From JAQUPP01 sp041649955 (GTDB lineage Bacteria > Patescibacteriota > Patescibacteriia > UBA2591 > JAQUPP01), in the NCBI GenBank assembly GCA_041649955.1, contig JBAZMD010000004.1:1-62671 (forward strand): 62,671 nucleotides of DNA, given 5' to 3'. This document shows, piece by piece, positions 27,459 to 35,853 of this stretch; position 1 is the first letter of the stretch; each line of letters starts with the position of its first letter. A program made the translations under genes and the position numbers. The notes beneath the pieces were generated by a model. That model was not told where the DNA came from and ran no database searches. It was given only the letters and a program-made list of their open reading frames with translations.

Positions 27459-27496
27459 AAAAAATACCGAGCGTTTTAAAACATTCGGTATTTTTT
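27459..27496. terminator. Bidirectional terminator after the PBP1A gene
   Basis: AAAAAATACCGA and TCGGTATTTTTT form a 12-bp stem around a 14-nt loop, with U-runs on both strands. It serves the PBP1A gene (plus) and the methyltransferase/peptidase operon (minus). Its right arm overlaps the start of a 62-bp direct repeat. Confidence 0.85.
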
Positions 27497-27550
27497 AATT
27501 TATTTTTTAAAAATTTTAATTATTTTTTTCTATTACAATCATTGCTTTTT
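27489..27550. repeat. 62-bp direct repeat, copy 1
   Basis: This segment is identical, base for base, to 29267-29328. It contains the last ~35 bp of the C39-like peptidase gene plus the AT-rich sequence after it. Together the two copies bracket the two methyltransferase genes. Confidence 0.85.
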
Positions 27551-28402
27551 TGATTTTTGTTTCTTCGGTCTCCCTAAATAGCAAGGCATATATTGATCAA
27601 AAGAGCAGTCATGACATTGTTTAATAGGCAAAAGTCTGAAATATTGCTTTAGCAGTTTTTCTAAATCTTTCTTTAAAAATATAAGTAAGCGTTTATGTTG
27701 TTTAGAACCAAATACTTTTTCACACCACCGATAAAAATCCTTAGGAACTTTAGCTTGTTTATATAATGGGGCCATTTTTTTAAAAACAGGAGCCCAGTCA
27801 ACGATACTTGGAGATTTAGGAAAAGGATTAGCATCGCTTAAATATTTTAAGTACATATAAAGTTCAGTTTTTGAAATTTTTTTCTTTCTATATTTTTCAA
27901 ACCATTTAATCCATTTTTCTCCTTTAATTTCAGGCTTAAGATTTGCACGGGTTACCTCTCTTAATAAAATATATCCGTCAGGTTTTAATAAATCTTGAAG
28001 TTTGCTTAGGAGTTTTTTCAGATCATTTTTGCTCAGTAATTGATTCAAAGAAGCGTCACTCAAAATTAAGTCAAAGCTTTCTTTTTTGAATTTCATTTCT
28101 AACCAGTTACAGATAACTTTTTTCTCTTTTGGGTTTTTATGTTTTACTATTTCATCCATAGCCTTGATCATATCTTGGCTTATATCACAAACAATGGTTT
28201 CTAGATGGTACTTTGTGCAGATGTCTCTTGACTCGGGCGTGGCTCCCAAAATTAAAACTTTTGATTTTTCTTTAACCTTTTGTTTGATTATTTTTTGCCA
28301 AATTTCAATTTGACTGGAACTGGGCCTGGCCGGTGGTTTTATATATTTTTTCCAGACCGAAGCCATTTGTTTCCAAGTTTGAATTTGTGGTTTTTTCGTC
28401 AT
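27539..28402 (-). CDS. SAM-dependent methyltransferase (class I), paralogue 1
   Basis: 287 residues. The SAM-binding motif I appears in an unusual form, KVLILGATPESRDI, where Thr-Pro-Glu replaces the usual Gly-x-Gly. IVCDISQDMIKAMD is the acidic ribose-binding strand and FDLILSDASLNQL motif IV. The substrate is unknown. The next gene upstream has the same ILG-TPE-RD signature and layout, so these are a tandem duplication. The last codons and the TGA stop lie in the 62-bp direct repeat, so the C-terminus (KKQKSKKQ) was partly created when the segment inserted. Lys-rich and slightly CPxxC-containing near the end (KQCHDCSFDQYMPC). Confidence 0.75.
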   Translation of the reverse strand: MTKKPQIQTWKQMASVWKKYIKPPARPSSSQIEIWQKIIKQKVKEKSKVLILGATPESRDICTKYHLETIVCDISQDMIKAMDEIVKHKNPKEKKVICNWLEMKFKKESFDLILSDASLNQLLSKNDLKKLLSKLQDLLKPDGYILLREVTRANLKPEIKGEKWIKWFEKYRKKKISKTELYMYLKYLSDANPFPKSPSIVDWAPVFKKMAPLYKQAKVPKDFYRWCEKVFGSKQHKRLLIFLKKDLEKLLKQYFRLLPIKQCHDCSFDQYMPCYLGRPKKQKSKKQ

Positions 28403-28412
28403 ACTATTTTTT

Positions 28413-29264
28413 TTATTTCCTTTTAGCTATGAATAATTTTACAGGATAAAAATCATATTTATCACTGTCGCTTTGTTTAACATCTATTAATTTGAAATAT
28501 TTACTTATTAGTTTTATAAATTCTTTCTGTTTAACAATGGTATGAAAAATATAATTCTTTAACCTCCACAGCTTTGTAAATTCTTCCTTATTAATTATCT
28601 TTATTTGATAAGCTTTTTTAAATTGTTCAAAAACTTTTTTAGCATCATTGATTTTGGTTAAGGGATTATAAACCTGTTTTTTAAAATTCAGAAATCTACC
28701 TCTCAAATAAAAATTGTTAAATGTGAATTTACCCTCTCTGAATAATTTCACATTTTTCTCAAAATTATTAAATTTTCCATTATCAGGATAAACCACCTCT
28801 TTCAAAGAAAGATATCCTCCGGGAACAAGCCATTTTGCCATTAGAGAAAAAATCTTTGGAAAGTCTTTGAAAGATAAATTATTTATTGCGATATCACTTA
28901 AGATAATATGAAAAGAATTATTTTTCAAAGGTACGGATAACCAATTACTTTTTATTATTGTTTCTTTTGCCCTGTCTTTTACTTTGACTAATTGTTGTGT
29001 TTTCTTTATCATTTCCAAGTTCATATCACAAGCAATTACTTCAAATCCTTCTTTTAAAGCTAAATCTCGAAGCTCAGGAGTAACCCCTAAAATAAGAGCT
29101 TTAGGATTTTTGAATCTTCCCTTGATTATCTTTAGATTATTTCTATGAAAAACTAAAGTTTTTTTATCAGGGACTATTGGACTTAATTTCCTTTTAGCAT
29201 AATACTCTAAATGATTAATCTGACTCCATTCTTTTAATTTTTCTCGTTTAGTAATTTTCCCCAT
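28413..29264 (-). CDS. SAM-dependent methyltransferase (class I), paralogue 2
   Basis: 283 residues, with KALILGVTPELRDL, VIACDMNLEMIKKTQ and FHIILSDIAINNL aligning one-to-one with the neighbour 10 nt downstream. The C-terminal halves diverge, suggesting different substrates. No DNA-methyltransferase DPPY or NPPY motif is present, so a small-molecule, protein or lipid target is more likely. It is even more AT-rich than the backbone. Together with paralogue 1 it forms the cargo between the two 62-bp repeats. Confidence 0.75.
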   Translation of the reverse strand: MGKITKREKLKEWSQINHLEYYAKRKLSPIVPDKKTLVFHRNNLKIIKGRFKNPKALILGVTPELRDLALKEGFEVIACDMNLEMIKKTQQLVKVKDRAKETIIKSNWLSVPLKNNSFHIILSDIAINNLSFKDFPKIFSLMAKWLVPGGYLSLKEVVYPDNGKFNNFEKNVKLFREGKFTFNNFYLRGRFLNFKKQVYNPLTKINDAKKVFEQFKKAYQIKIINKEEFTKLWRLKNYIFHTIVKQKEFIKLISKYFKLIDVKQSDSDKYDFYPVKLFIAKRK

Positions 29265-29266
29265 AT

Positions 29267-29328
29267 TATTTTTTAATTTATTTTTTAAAAATTTTAATTA
29301 TTTTTTTCTATTACAATCATTGCTTTTT
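29267..29328. repeat. 62-bp direct repeat, copy 2
   Basis: The identical partner of 27489-27550. Here it is in its native place, spanning the 3' end of the peptidase gene and its downstream sequence. Confidence 0.85.
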
Positions 29329-30157
29329 GGCCATTTAAAATTTCTACCGCCTTCTCGTCTTTGGATAAATTTTCTTTTTCGCCTAAAGCAAACGGCCAGT
29401 CATGAATTGAATCCCAAAAATTATCATAAGAATAAGAAAAATTTTCTCCGCGCTTGGTGCCCGGATCATTGGTAATAATTTCTTTATCATTATATCCTTT
29501 TACCACTAACATATGGTAAACCGGCCCCGGATTTTTAAAATATTTATTTTCAAGCAATCGTCCGGCCGTCGGCACAATCACTAAATTGCCCTGACTGAGC
29601 TGATATTTTATATCGTCAATATTTTTAATGGAAGTAAAATATATTTTTTCAATACCGAAATATTGTTGAGCCATTTTAATAATATTTTCCGAATTCAAAT
29701 CATAATGTCCGCCGAAATTATCCATTTGCCAGCTGACTGAAGATAAAATTTCTTGATCTGCCGCAGCCAAAGATAATTTTTGATTATTCAACCAATATTT
29801 AGCCATAATTAAAGCTGTTTCTTCACAAGCTTCATTGTGCAAATCATCCCATTTACCGAAAGGAGCTTGAGAAACAAAAGGCACAGATAAATTAACGCTT
29901 GATTTTATTTCGCGGGTTTCAGGAATTATTTTATTTTCTTCAACTAAAGGTTGAGTTTCTTTGTTTACTATTTTACTTTGTTCCGGAATAGATTGATTGG
30001 TGTTTATTTTTTCAGTTTGATTTGTTTCGGCCGGCACTACTTCTTTTTTTGACAAATCTTTGGGCGAAAATAACCAAAAATCAAAAACAAAAACCGTGGC
30101 AATAGTTACGAAAATAATAATTATTTTTTGAGCAATTCTTTTGTTATTTTTTGCCAT
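29294..30157 (-). CDS. Membrane-anchored C39-like cysteine peptidase
   Basis: 287 residues. One N-terminal membrane helix (IIIIFVTIATVFVFDFWLF) is followed by a ~70-residue linker rich in Glu, Lys, Asn and Thr. The papain-like domain begins VNLSVPFVSQAPFGKWDDLHNEACEETA, with the catalytic Cys in ACEE, and has the His in GPVYHMLVVKGYN and an Asp/Asn in ITNDPGT. This is the peptidase C39-like family 2 pattern, expected to work outside the membrane on an unknown peptide. The 5' end overlaps the rfbB stop by 14 nt. Its 3' end was duplicated in the 62-bp repeat. Confidence 0.8.
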   Translation of the reverse strand: MAKNNKRIAQKIIIIFVTIATVFVFDFWLFSPKDLSKKEVVPAETNQTEKINTNQSIPEQSKIVNKETQPLVEENKIIPETREIKSSVNLSVPFVSQAPFGKWDDLHNEACEETALIMAKYWLNNQKLSLAAADQEILSSVSWQMDNFGGHYDLNSENIIKMAQQYFGIEKIYFTSIKNIDDIKYQLSQGNLVIVPTAGRLLENKYFKNPGPVYHMLVVKGYNDKEIITNDPGTKRGENFSYSYDNFWDSIHDWPFALGEKENLSKDEKAVEILNGQKAMIVIEKNN

Positions 30158-31151
30158 ATTGAGTTTGATAATATTTTAAATATTCTCCTGTTTTGATTCT
30201 TTGCCACCAACTCTGATTATTTTTATACCAATCAACTGTTATTTTTAAAGCTTCACTGAATTTATATTCGGGTTTCCAACCCAATTTTTTTATTTTTGAC
30301 GAATCTATGGCATAACGGCGATCATGAGCCAAACGATCTTTAACATATTCAATAGATGATTCATTTTTGCCCAATATTTTAAAAATATTTTTAGTGATTT
30401 CAATATTTTCTTTTTCGGAATTTCCGCCAATATTGTAAATCTCACCAATTTTTCCTTTATGCAAGACCAAGTCAATGGCTATGGAATTGTCTAAAACATA
30501 AAGCCAATCGCGTACTTGTTTGCCATCGCCGTAAATCGGCACTTTTTTGCCTTCTAATAAATTAGTGACAAAAAGCGGAATTAATTTTTCCGGATATTGA
30601 AAGGGGCCGTAATTATTTGAACTGCGAGTAATTAAAACCGGCAAATTATAAGTTTTAAAATATGACAAAGCCAATAATTCTGCTGATGCTTTTGAGGCAG
30701 AATAAGGACTGGAAGGGTCTAAAATATCAGTTTCCTTGAATTTACCCTTTAAAATAGAACCGTAAACCTCATCAGTGCTGATTTGAATAAATCGGCTGAT
30801 TTTATATTTTTTTGAAGCTTCAAGCAGAATTTGAACACCCAAAATATTGGTTTTAATAAATTCTTCCGCGTCTAAAATGGAGCGATCAACATGGGTCATG
30901 GCGGCAAAATTTATAATCGCATCCGGTTTTTCATTTTTTAATAAATTATCAATCAAATTTTTGTCACAAATATCGCCTTTGATAAATTTATAATTCGGAT
31001 TTTTCTCAATATCTTTTAAATTTTCCAAATTGCCGCAATAATTTAATTTATCCAGATTAACTATCTGATAATTTTTATATTTTTTAAAAATATAATGGAT
31101 AAAATTACTTCCTATAAAACCGGCTCCGCCGGTGACTAAAATTTTCTTCAT
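30144..31151 (-). CDS. rfbB: dTDP-glucose 4,6-dehydratase
   Basis: 335 residues of the extended short-chain dehydrogenase family. The NAD-binding GxxGxxG is VTGGAGFIGSNFIHYIF at residues 5-21. NFAAMTHVDRSI, STDEVYG and the catalytic pair in YSASKASAE follow, then the conserved TRSSNNYGPFQYPEKLIP typical of RfbB. It turns dTDP-glucose into the 4-keto-6-deoxy sugar, the first step to dTDP-rhamnose and related deoxysugars for the surface glycan. The other rfb genes are not in this window. It overlaps the peptidase gene by 14 nt. Confidence 0.93.
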   Translation of the reverse strand: MKKILVTGGAGFIGSNFIHYIFKKYKNYQIVNLDKLNYCGNLENLKDIEKNPNYKFIKGDICDKNLIDNLLKNEKPDAIINFAAMTHVDRSILDAEEFIKTNILGVQILLEASKKYKISRFIQISTDEVYGSILKGKFKETDILDPSSPYSASKASAELLALSYFKTYNLPVLITRSSNNYGPFQYPEKLIPLFVTNLLEGKKVPIYGDGKQVRDWLYVLDNSIAIDLVLHKGKIGEIYNIGGNSEKENIEITKNIFKILGKNESSIEYVKDRLAHDRRYAIDSSKIKKLGWKPEYKFSEALKITVDWYKNNQSWWQRIKTGEYLKYYQTQYGKK

Positions 31152-31170
31152 AAATATAAAATTATTTTTT

Positions 31171-31308
31171 AACCCGCGCCCTAAATCCGAAGTAGATTTA
31201 GGCGTTATAATTAGTTTAATTCACGGGAACGCCTACATCCCAACTTTGTTGGGACTGCGGCTTATTTTAGTTTTAGATTAATTTTATTTAAAGATTTAGG
31301 GCGGGGTT
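31171..31308. repeat. Small inverted-repeat element (family A)
   Basis: AACCCGCGCCCTAAATC (31171-31187) and GATTTAGGGCGGGGTT (31293-31308) are inverted ends 138 bp apart. Inner pairs such as GATTTAGGCG and CATCCCAACTTTGTTGGGA give extra hairpins. It begins 19 bp upstream of rfbB. Confidence 0.7.
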
Positions 31309-31339
31309 CTCAAAATTCTAATCAAAAATTCTTCAGTTA

Positions 31340-31795
31340 TTAACCTCTAATTTTTGAAGAATTTTGGAACACCCAAAATTTATTTAAATAAAAACGGATA
31401 AACATAACCAACAAAGCGCTGATCGCTTTACCCAAAAGATCGTATAAATTTATTTTTTCCACCAAAAATCCGAATAAATATTGATAAATTGCCAATCCAA
31501 TAATTACCACCACCCAAAATTTCATATACTGCCGAAAAATTCCAACTTCTTCGTTTCTAAATGTCCATTTTTTATTCATGGTGAAATTAACCGTTGCCCC
31601 GACGACTGTGCCGAAAAAATTGGCCCAAAGATAATGAATTCTGAAAAATGGAAAAAGACGAGTCAAAAAAATATAAACGGCGAAATCTAAAATCGTACAG
31701 ATCCCGCCGGTAATAAAAAACTTAATAAACTGTCTGAGATGAGGATATTTTTGAACAATTGAAAGATTTCTTATTTTTTCAATAATTCTTTTCAT
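31340..31795 (-). CDS. GtrA-family membrane protein
   Basis: 151 residues with four membrane helices. The first, FIKFFITGGICTILDFAVYIFL, and the TxVGATVNFTMNKKWTF motif are typical of GtrA, which helps move polyprenyl-phosphate-linked sugars across the membrane. The C-terminal helix ends FYLNKFWVFQ. This fits the GT2 and GT-C glycosyltransferases elsewhere in the window. It abuts mltG (stop of mltG at 31796) and is probably co-transcribed with it. Confidence 0.88.
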   Translation of the reverse strand: MKRIIEKIRNLSIVQKYPHLRQFIKFFITGGICTILDFAVYIFLTRLFPFFRIHYLWANFFGTVVGATVNFTMNKKWTFRNEEVGIFRQYMKFWVVVIIGLAIYQYLFGFLVEKINLYDLLGKAISALLVMFIRFYLNKFWVFQNSSKIRG

Positions 31796-32812
31796 TTATT
31801 TCAAATATTCTGCTTTATTTTTATTATGTTCTTCAATTGTTTGACTGAAAATAATTTTTCCTTCAGGAGTGGAAAGAAAACAGCAATAATCGCTATTTAA
31901 AGGATAAATTGTCGCTCTGATCGCCGAAAGACCTGGATTATTAATCGGTCCGGGCGGCAAACCGCGGTGAAGATAGGTATTATAAGGTGAAGGAGTGCGA
32001 GTATCTTCAAAACTCAAATGCGCTTTTGGCGCTCCTAAAATATAATTAATTGTGGCGCAAGATTCTAATGCCCAATTCTCTTTTAATCTTTTCCAAAAAA
32101 TATCTGCCACTAATCTCCTGTCTTGATCTAAGGCCGCTTCTTTCTCCACTATGGAAGACATGGTTATAAATTCAAAAATAGTTTTGTTGGATTTTTTAAT
32201 ATCAGTCCTCAGCTGGTCGTCTAATTTTTTACCAAAATTATCCAACATTTTTTTAATAATGGCTTCGGAGGTGGTGTCTTTAAAAAATTTATAAGTATCA
32301 GGAAAAAGATAACCTTCTAAATTATTACTTTCTGGCTGACTGGCTAAAAAATCATAAGTGGAATATAAAGTTTGATCTTGGCTTATTTTTTCCAAGGCGG
32401 CCAAAAAATCTGTCTGAGAAACTAATCCCGCTTTTTCTAAAACAGCGCCAATTTCTTTATTGGTTAAACCCTCAATAATAGTGACTGTTTTTTCTTGAGC
32501 TATTGCCTGACTAGTTAAAGATTTAATCAGATCGTTTAATGTCATTCCTTTATTTAAAGAATATTCTCCGGCTAAAAATTTATTGCGTGTATTGGTCAAA
32601 AAGGCGTACAATTCAAATAATTTGACATTGTTAATAATACCCTTGTCTTTTAATTTAGCGGCGATATCATTAAGCCCTTCTCCTTTTTCCACAATAAAAG
32701 TTTGCACCTGGCCTTCTGTAACGACCGGTTTTGAATGATTAAAACAAAAATACAAGCCGATGGCTATAACGACAAAAACCAAATAACCAATGATAATTCC
32801 CTTTTTTTCCAT
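31796..32812 (-). CDS. mltG: Endolytic murein transglycosylase MltG
   Basis: 338 residues. An N-terminal membrane anchor (IIGYLVFVVIAIGLYFCF) and a LysM-like region (FIVEKGEGLNDIAAKLKDKGI) precede the YceG catalytic domain with the catalytic Glu in TMSSIVEKEA. The family signature follows: SCATINYILG, YNTYLHRGLPPGPINNPGLSAI. It cuts nascent glycan strands and so sets their length, working with class A PBPs such as the one at 24579. It forms an operon with gtrA downstream. Confidence 0.93.
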   Translation of the reverse strand: MEKKGIIIGYLVFVVIAIGLYFCFNHSKPVVTEGQVQTFIVEKGEGLNDIAAKLKDKGIINNVKLFELYAFLTNTRNKFLAGEYSLNKGMTLNDLIKSLTSQAIAQEKTVTIIEGLTNKEIGAVLEKAGLVSQTDFLAALEKISQDQTLYSTYDFLASQPESNNLEGYLFPDTYKFFKDTTSEAIIKKMLDNFGKKLDDQLRTDIKKSNKTIFEFITMSSIVEKEAALDQDRRLVADIFWKRLKENWALESCATINYILGAPKAHLSFEDTRTPSPYNTYLHRGLPPGPINNPGLSAIRATIYPLNSDYCCFLSTPEGKIIFSQTIEEHNKNKAEYLK

Positions 32813-32824
32813 ACAAAAAAATAA

Positions 32825-32959
32825 TTAAAGTCCCAATTTCTTATATATTTCTTTAATCGATTCTTTTAATTTTTCTTTATCGGGAGTTTCTTTTTTTAAG
32901 CGATTTTTCTCTTTGCGGATAAATTTGCAAAGGCTGTAGGACAAACGTGGTTTAGTCAT
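32825..32959 (-). CDS. Small Lys-rich protein, 44 aa
   Basis: An ATG at 32959 opens 44 codons: MTKPRLSYSLCKFIRKEKNR, then an amphipathic Lys/Glu-rich helix ending IYKKLGL. It ends 12 nt before mltG starts, in the same direction, so it is the likely first gene of that operon. I do not recognise the family. Strong basic charge suggests nucleic-acid or ribosome contact, but that is inference. There is no Shine-Dalgarno. Confidence 0.5.
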   Translation of the reverse strand: MTKPRLSYSLCKFIRKEKNRLKKETPDKEKLKESIKEIYKKLGL

Positions 32960-32996
32960 AAAATCATATAAGTTATTATTATGTTTTTATTATAGC

Positions 32997-33026
32997 AAAA
33001 AGGGGTTGTTTTTGCAACCCCTTTTT
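32997..33026. terminator. Terminator hairpin
   Basis: AAAAAGGGGTTG, a 6-nt loop, CAACCCCTTTTT: a 12-bp perfect stem with U-runs in both directions. It ends the 66-codon gene at 33050-33250 on the minus strand. Confidence 0.85.
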
Positions 33027-33049
33027 AAAATATTTCATATTTCCTCCTT

Positions 33050-33250
33050 TTAACAAAAATATTTTATTAATAATCCGATAATATTCCCTCCTCCCCAAAC
33101 AATCATACCCATCCCGACTACAAAAATCACACAATCAATTTCAAATTTTCTGATTTTTGCTTCAGGGTTTCCAAGCCTCAGTTTATCGCCGATAAACATT
33201 AGCCCCGCGCCGATAATTACCAACAAAATAAATCCAGAATATTGTGACAT
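33050..33250 (-). CDS. Small two-helix membrane protein, 66 aa
   Basis: MSQYSGFILLVIIGAGLMFI is the first membrane helix, then a short polar loop (GDKLRLGNPEAKIRKFE), then a second Gly-rich helix (IVFVVGMGMIVWGGGNIIGLLI type). It has a textbook AAAGGAGG Shine-Dalgarno 6 nt before the ATG and its own terminator, so it is surely translated. The family and function are unknown. Two short helices with a basic loop are reminiscent of small regulatory or holin-like membrane proteins, but nothing nearby supports such a role. Confidence 0.7.
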   Translation of the reverse strand: MSQYSGFILLVIIGAGLMFIGDKLRLGNPEAKIRKFEIDCVIFVVGMGMIVWGGGNIIGLLIKYFC

Positions 33251-33328
33251 TTCTCGCCTCCTTTTTTAAAACTACTATTGGTATTTATTTAAGCATTTTT
33301 TTCGTTTTTGTCAACCCCTATATTTTAA

Positions 33329-33357
33329 TAGACAAAAAAAATAAAAAATGTTATAAT
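33329..33357 (+). promoter_or_regulatory. Promoter of the 33389 gene
   Basis: TAGACA (33329-33334), a 17-bp spacer and TATAAT (33352-33357) with a TGn extension. The predicted leader is about 25 nt. Confidence 0.6.
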
Positions 33358-33388
33358 ACCCTACATTGTATAAACGACTAAATAATCT

Positions 33389-34168
33389 ATGAGAGAATTT
33401 GAACAATTTGGTGAAAATAATTTTTTCCCAGACCAAGAAAAAATAAATAAAAAAGAAAATCCAACTGACAAAAATCCTGTGGGACAAGTTTTTAATTCTT
33501 CCCCCCGCCCGCACGTGGAAATAGAGAAGAAAAATGAACAGCAAGAATTAATAAATAATTTAAATGAAATTTTAGAGGAGCCCCGGGAGGTTTTAAAGAA
33601 GCTGAATAATCTGGCAGAAAAAAAGCAACAAAAATCAGTTCCGGAATTACTTTGGAATCTTTATGCCTTCATTAGTAAGGATATTCAATCTAACCAACCC
33701 GATAGAATAAAAGATGCTAATAATTTAATTGGACTTTTGGAAACCCTTGATTTTCAAAATCAAGAACAAATCCTGAAAGAAAACGAATTATCAACTTTGT
33801 CTGCCCAACGAAAAGAGCTTGGCCTTAATGTATTTACTAAAGAAAATTTTCAAACCAAAATTCTCAATAAAGCGATAGAATATGGTTTAATTCTTTTGGT
33901 TTCTTCTAAAATTTTTGATCAAACCAAGCCTCTTCAACCGCTTAATCCAACCACTGAATTTTATTATCCACACTTGGAGAAAGACCCCCAAAACCACAAA
34001 TCAATACAGCAAATAGATCAATATAAATTTAATGGCGATTTAAATTCAGAAACAGCTGAAAAAATTTTTTATGAACTTGCTAAATATGCCAGATTAATCG
34101 AGCCTTTGGAAAAAATTTTTCATTTAAAAGAAAAATACCGCGAAAAACTGAATCCTCTGAAAAACTAA
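33389..34168 (+). CDS. Soluble protein of unknown function, 259 aa
   Basis: The first ~60 residues are polar and probably disordered. A helical middle follows (ELINNLNEILEEPREVLKKLNNLAEKKQQ), which may be coiled coil, and then a globular C-terminal part. No signal peptide, membrane helix or known motif is seen. Its own promoter lies upstream, and trxA starts 31 nt after its stop, so they may share a transcript. I do not recognise it. Confidence 0.65.
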   Translation: MREFEQFGENNFFPDQEKINKKENPTDKNPVGQVFNSSPRPHVEIEKKNEQQELINNLNEILEEPREVLKKLNNLAEKKQQKSVPELLWNLYAFISKDIQSNQPDRIKDANNLIGLLETLDFQNQEQILKENELSTLSAQRKELGLNVFTKENFQTKILNKAIEYGLILLVSSKIFDQTKPLQPLNPTTEFYYPHLEKDPQNHKSIQQIDQYKFNGDLNSETAEKIFYELAKYARLIEPLEKIFHLKEKYREKLNPLKN

Positions 34169-34198
34169 AAAATATACTTAAAAAAATAATATAAACCT

Positions 34199-34510
34199 AT
34201 GATTTTCAATAATCAAAATTTTCAAGAAGAAGTTTTAGAATCAAAATTGCCCGTTCTGGTGGATTTTTTCAGCACTTGGTGTCCGCCTTGCCAAATGATT
34301 GCTCCAATTATTGAAAAATTATCCCAAGAAATGGAAGAAAAAATTAAAATCGGCAAATTCAACATTGAGGATAGCGTGGAATTGGCCCAAAAATATAATA
34401 TCGGCACTGTTCCAACTTTGATTTTTTTTAAAAATGGAAAAGAGATAAAAAGATTAAGGGGAGCTCAAAGCGAAGAAAATTTACAACAAGAAATTGATTC
34501 AATTTTATGA
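34199..34510 (+). CDS. trxA: Thioredoxin
   Basis: 103 residues with the thioredoxin fold. The active site is FFSTWCPPCQMIAPII, Cys28 and Cys31. CPPC replaces the usual CGPC, which tends to alter redox potential. The cis-proline segment is NIGTVPTLIFFKNG. It reduces disulfides in cytoplasmic proteins and is recharged by the reductase encoded next, whose ATG overlaps the trxA stop by 4 nt (ATGA). Confidence 0.93.
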   Translation: MIFNNQNFQEEVLESKLPVLVDFFSTWCPPCQMIAPIIEKLSQEMEEKIKIGKFNIEDSVELAQKYNIGTVPTLIFFKNGKEIKRLRGAQSEENLQQEIDSIL

Positions 34511-35445
34511 TTTATGATTTAATCATTGTCGGCGCCGGACCAGCCGGCCTATCCGCTTCTATTTATGCGTCTCGCGCCGGACTTAAACATTTATTGATCG
34601 GCCAAATGGAGCAAGGACTGACTGCTACCATTTTTTCTATTGAAAATTATCCCGGTTTTGAAAATATTTCCGGACCGGAATTAATGCAAAAATTTTCAGA
34701 CCAAGCAAAAAAATACAATGCCGAAATTTTATCCGACGAAGTAATTAATATTAAAAAAGAAGAAGAAATCTTTAAAATTAAAACTAAAAATAATAAAAAT
34801 TTTGAATCAAAAACAATAATTTTAGCTTATGGCAATCAGCGCCGAAAATTAAACGTGCCAGGAGAACAGGAATTTACCGGCAAAGGCGTGAGTTATTGCG
34901 CTGTTTGCGATGGCCCTTTATATAAAAATAAAACAGTTGCCGTGGTCGGCGGCGGAAATTCAGCTCTTTCCAGTGCCATTTTCTTGGCCAAACAAGCGGC
35001 CAAGGTTTATTTAATCAGTATTTATGAACAATTTAAGGGCCAAACTGTTCTGCAAGAACAAATTCAGCAAGAAAAAAAGATTATCCCAATCGTCAATCAT
35101 TCAATTAAAGAAATCAGGGGTAAAGATATGGTTCAAGAAATTATTTTAAATACTCCTTCGAAAGAAACTGAAATTTTAAAACTTGACGGCGTATTCGTGG
35201 AAATCGGCTATGAACCGAGTAAAAATTTGTCTTTATTTGACAGTTCCGCCAATCCGGAAAAAAATAAAGCCGGTTATATTCAAACCGACTATTTAACGCG
35301 CACCAATATTCCGGGTTTATTCGCCGCCGGAGATATTGCCGGCGAACCGGATAAATTACGACAAATTATTACTGCCAGTGCCGAAGGATCTATTTCTGCA
35401 ATTGCCGCTTTTCGTTTTTGCCAAAAACCATCTGACAAAAAATAA
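34507..35445 (+). CDS. trxB: Thioredoxin reductase
   Basis: 312 residues. An N-terminal FAD-binding DLIIVGAGPAGLSASIYASRA, the redox-active CAVCDGPLY near residue 135, the NADPH-binding VAVVGGGNSALSSAIFLA, and a C-terminal GLFAAGDIAGEPDKLRQIITASAEG that contacts FAD. This is the complete low-molecular-weight reductase. The gene is translationally coupled to trxA. Its last 56 bp overlap the convergent lspA gene. Confidence 0.95.
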   Translation: MIYDLIIVGAGPAGLSASIYASRAGLKHLLIGQMEQGLTATIFSIENYPGFENISGPELMQKFSDQAKKYNAEILSDEVINIKKEEEIFKIKTKNNKNFESKTIILAYGNQRRKLNVPGEQEFTGKGVSYCAVCDGPLYKNKTVAVVGGGNSALSSAIFLAKQAAKVYLISIYEQFKGQTVLQEQIQQEKKIIPIVNHSIKEIRGKDMVQEIILNTPSKETEILKLDGVFVEIGYEPSKNLSLFDSSANPEKNKAGYIQTDYLTRTNIPGLFAAGDIAGEPDKLRQIITASAEGSISAIAAFRFCQKPSDKK

Positions 35446-35842
35446 TTATCACTCCTCCTGAAATCATCAGATCTGCCAAATTGATAATTGGAAAATAAAA
35501 AACACTCAAATAATCTATCACTGCCTTGTATTCCAAACGATCCAAAAGATTGGAAATCGCTCCGGCAAAAATCAAACTGAAAGCTAAAATTTTGGAAACA
35601 TTTTTTGTTCTATAACCTTTAATCAAATTGTCTGCCAACCACCAAAAAATAATAATTAATAAAAAATAAAAAAGTATTCCGTTAAACGGAATACTTAAAG
35701 CCAAATTTGGATTTTTAAATAAAGAAAAATTAAAGAATAAATTATCAATAGTCCTGTCCAAAAGGGCTATTTTTTTAAACAATCGGTCTAAAATAAAAAA
35801 AAACAAAACCAATATATTGATTAATATTAATTTATTTTTCAT
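35390..35842 (-). CDS. lspA: Lipoprotein signal peptidase (signal peptidase II)
   Basis: 150 residues with four membrane helices. The catalytic pair of aspartates is in AISNLLDRLEYKAVIDYL and FPIINLADLMISGG, matching the family motifs NxxDR and FNxAD. It removes the signal peptide of lipoproteins such as the solute-binding protein at 20868. The conserved N-terminal Asp in ILDRLFKK is present. The 3' end runs 56 bp into the convergent trxB gene; such a long tail-to-tail overlap may cause transcript interference. Confidence 0.88.
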   Translation of the reverse strand: MKNKLILINILVLFFFILDRLFKKIALLDRTIDNLFFNFSLFKNPNLALSIPFNGILFYFLLIIIFWWLADNLIKGYRTKNVSKILAFSLIFAGAISNLLDRLEYKAVIDYLSVFYFPIINLADLMISGGVIIIFCQMVFGKNEKRQLQK

Positions 35843-35853
35843 TTTTAAAATTA

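Noticed and set aside
27539..29264. Methyltransferase pair as DNA methylases of another R-M system
   Set aside because: They lack DPPY/NPPY motifs and target-recognition regions; motif I is of the small-molecule type.
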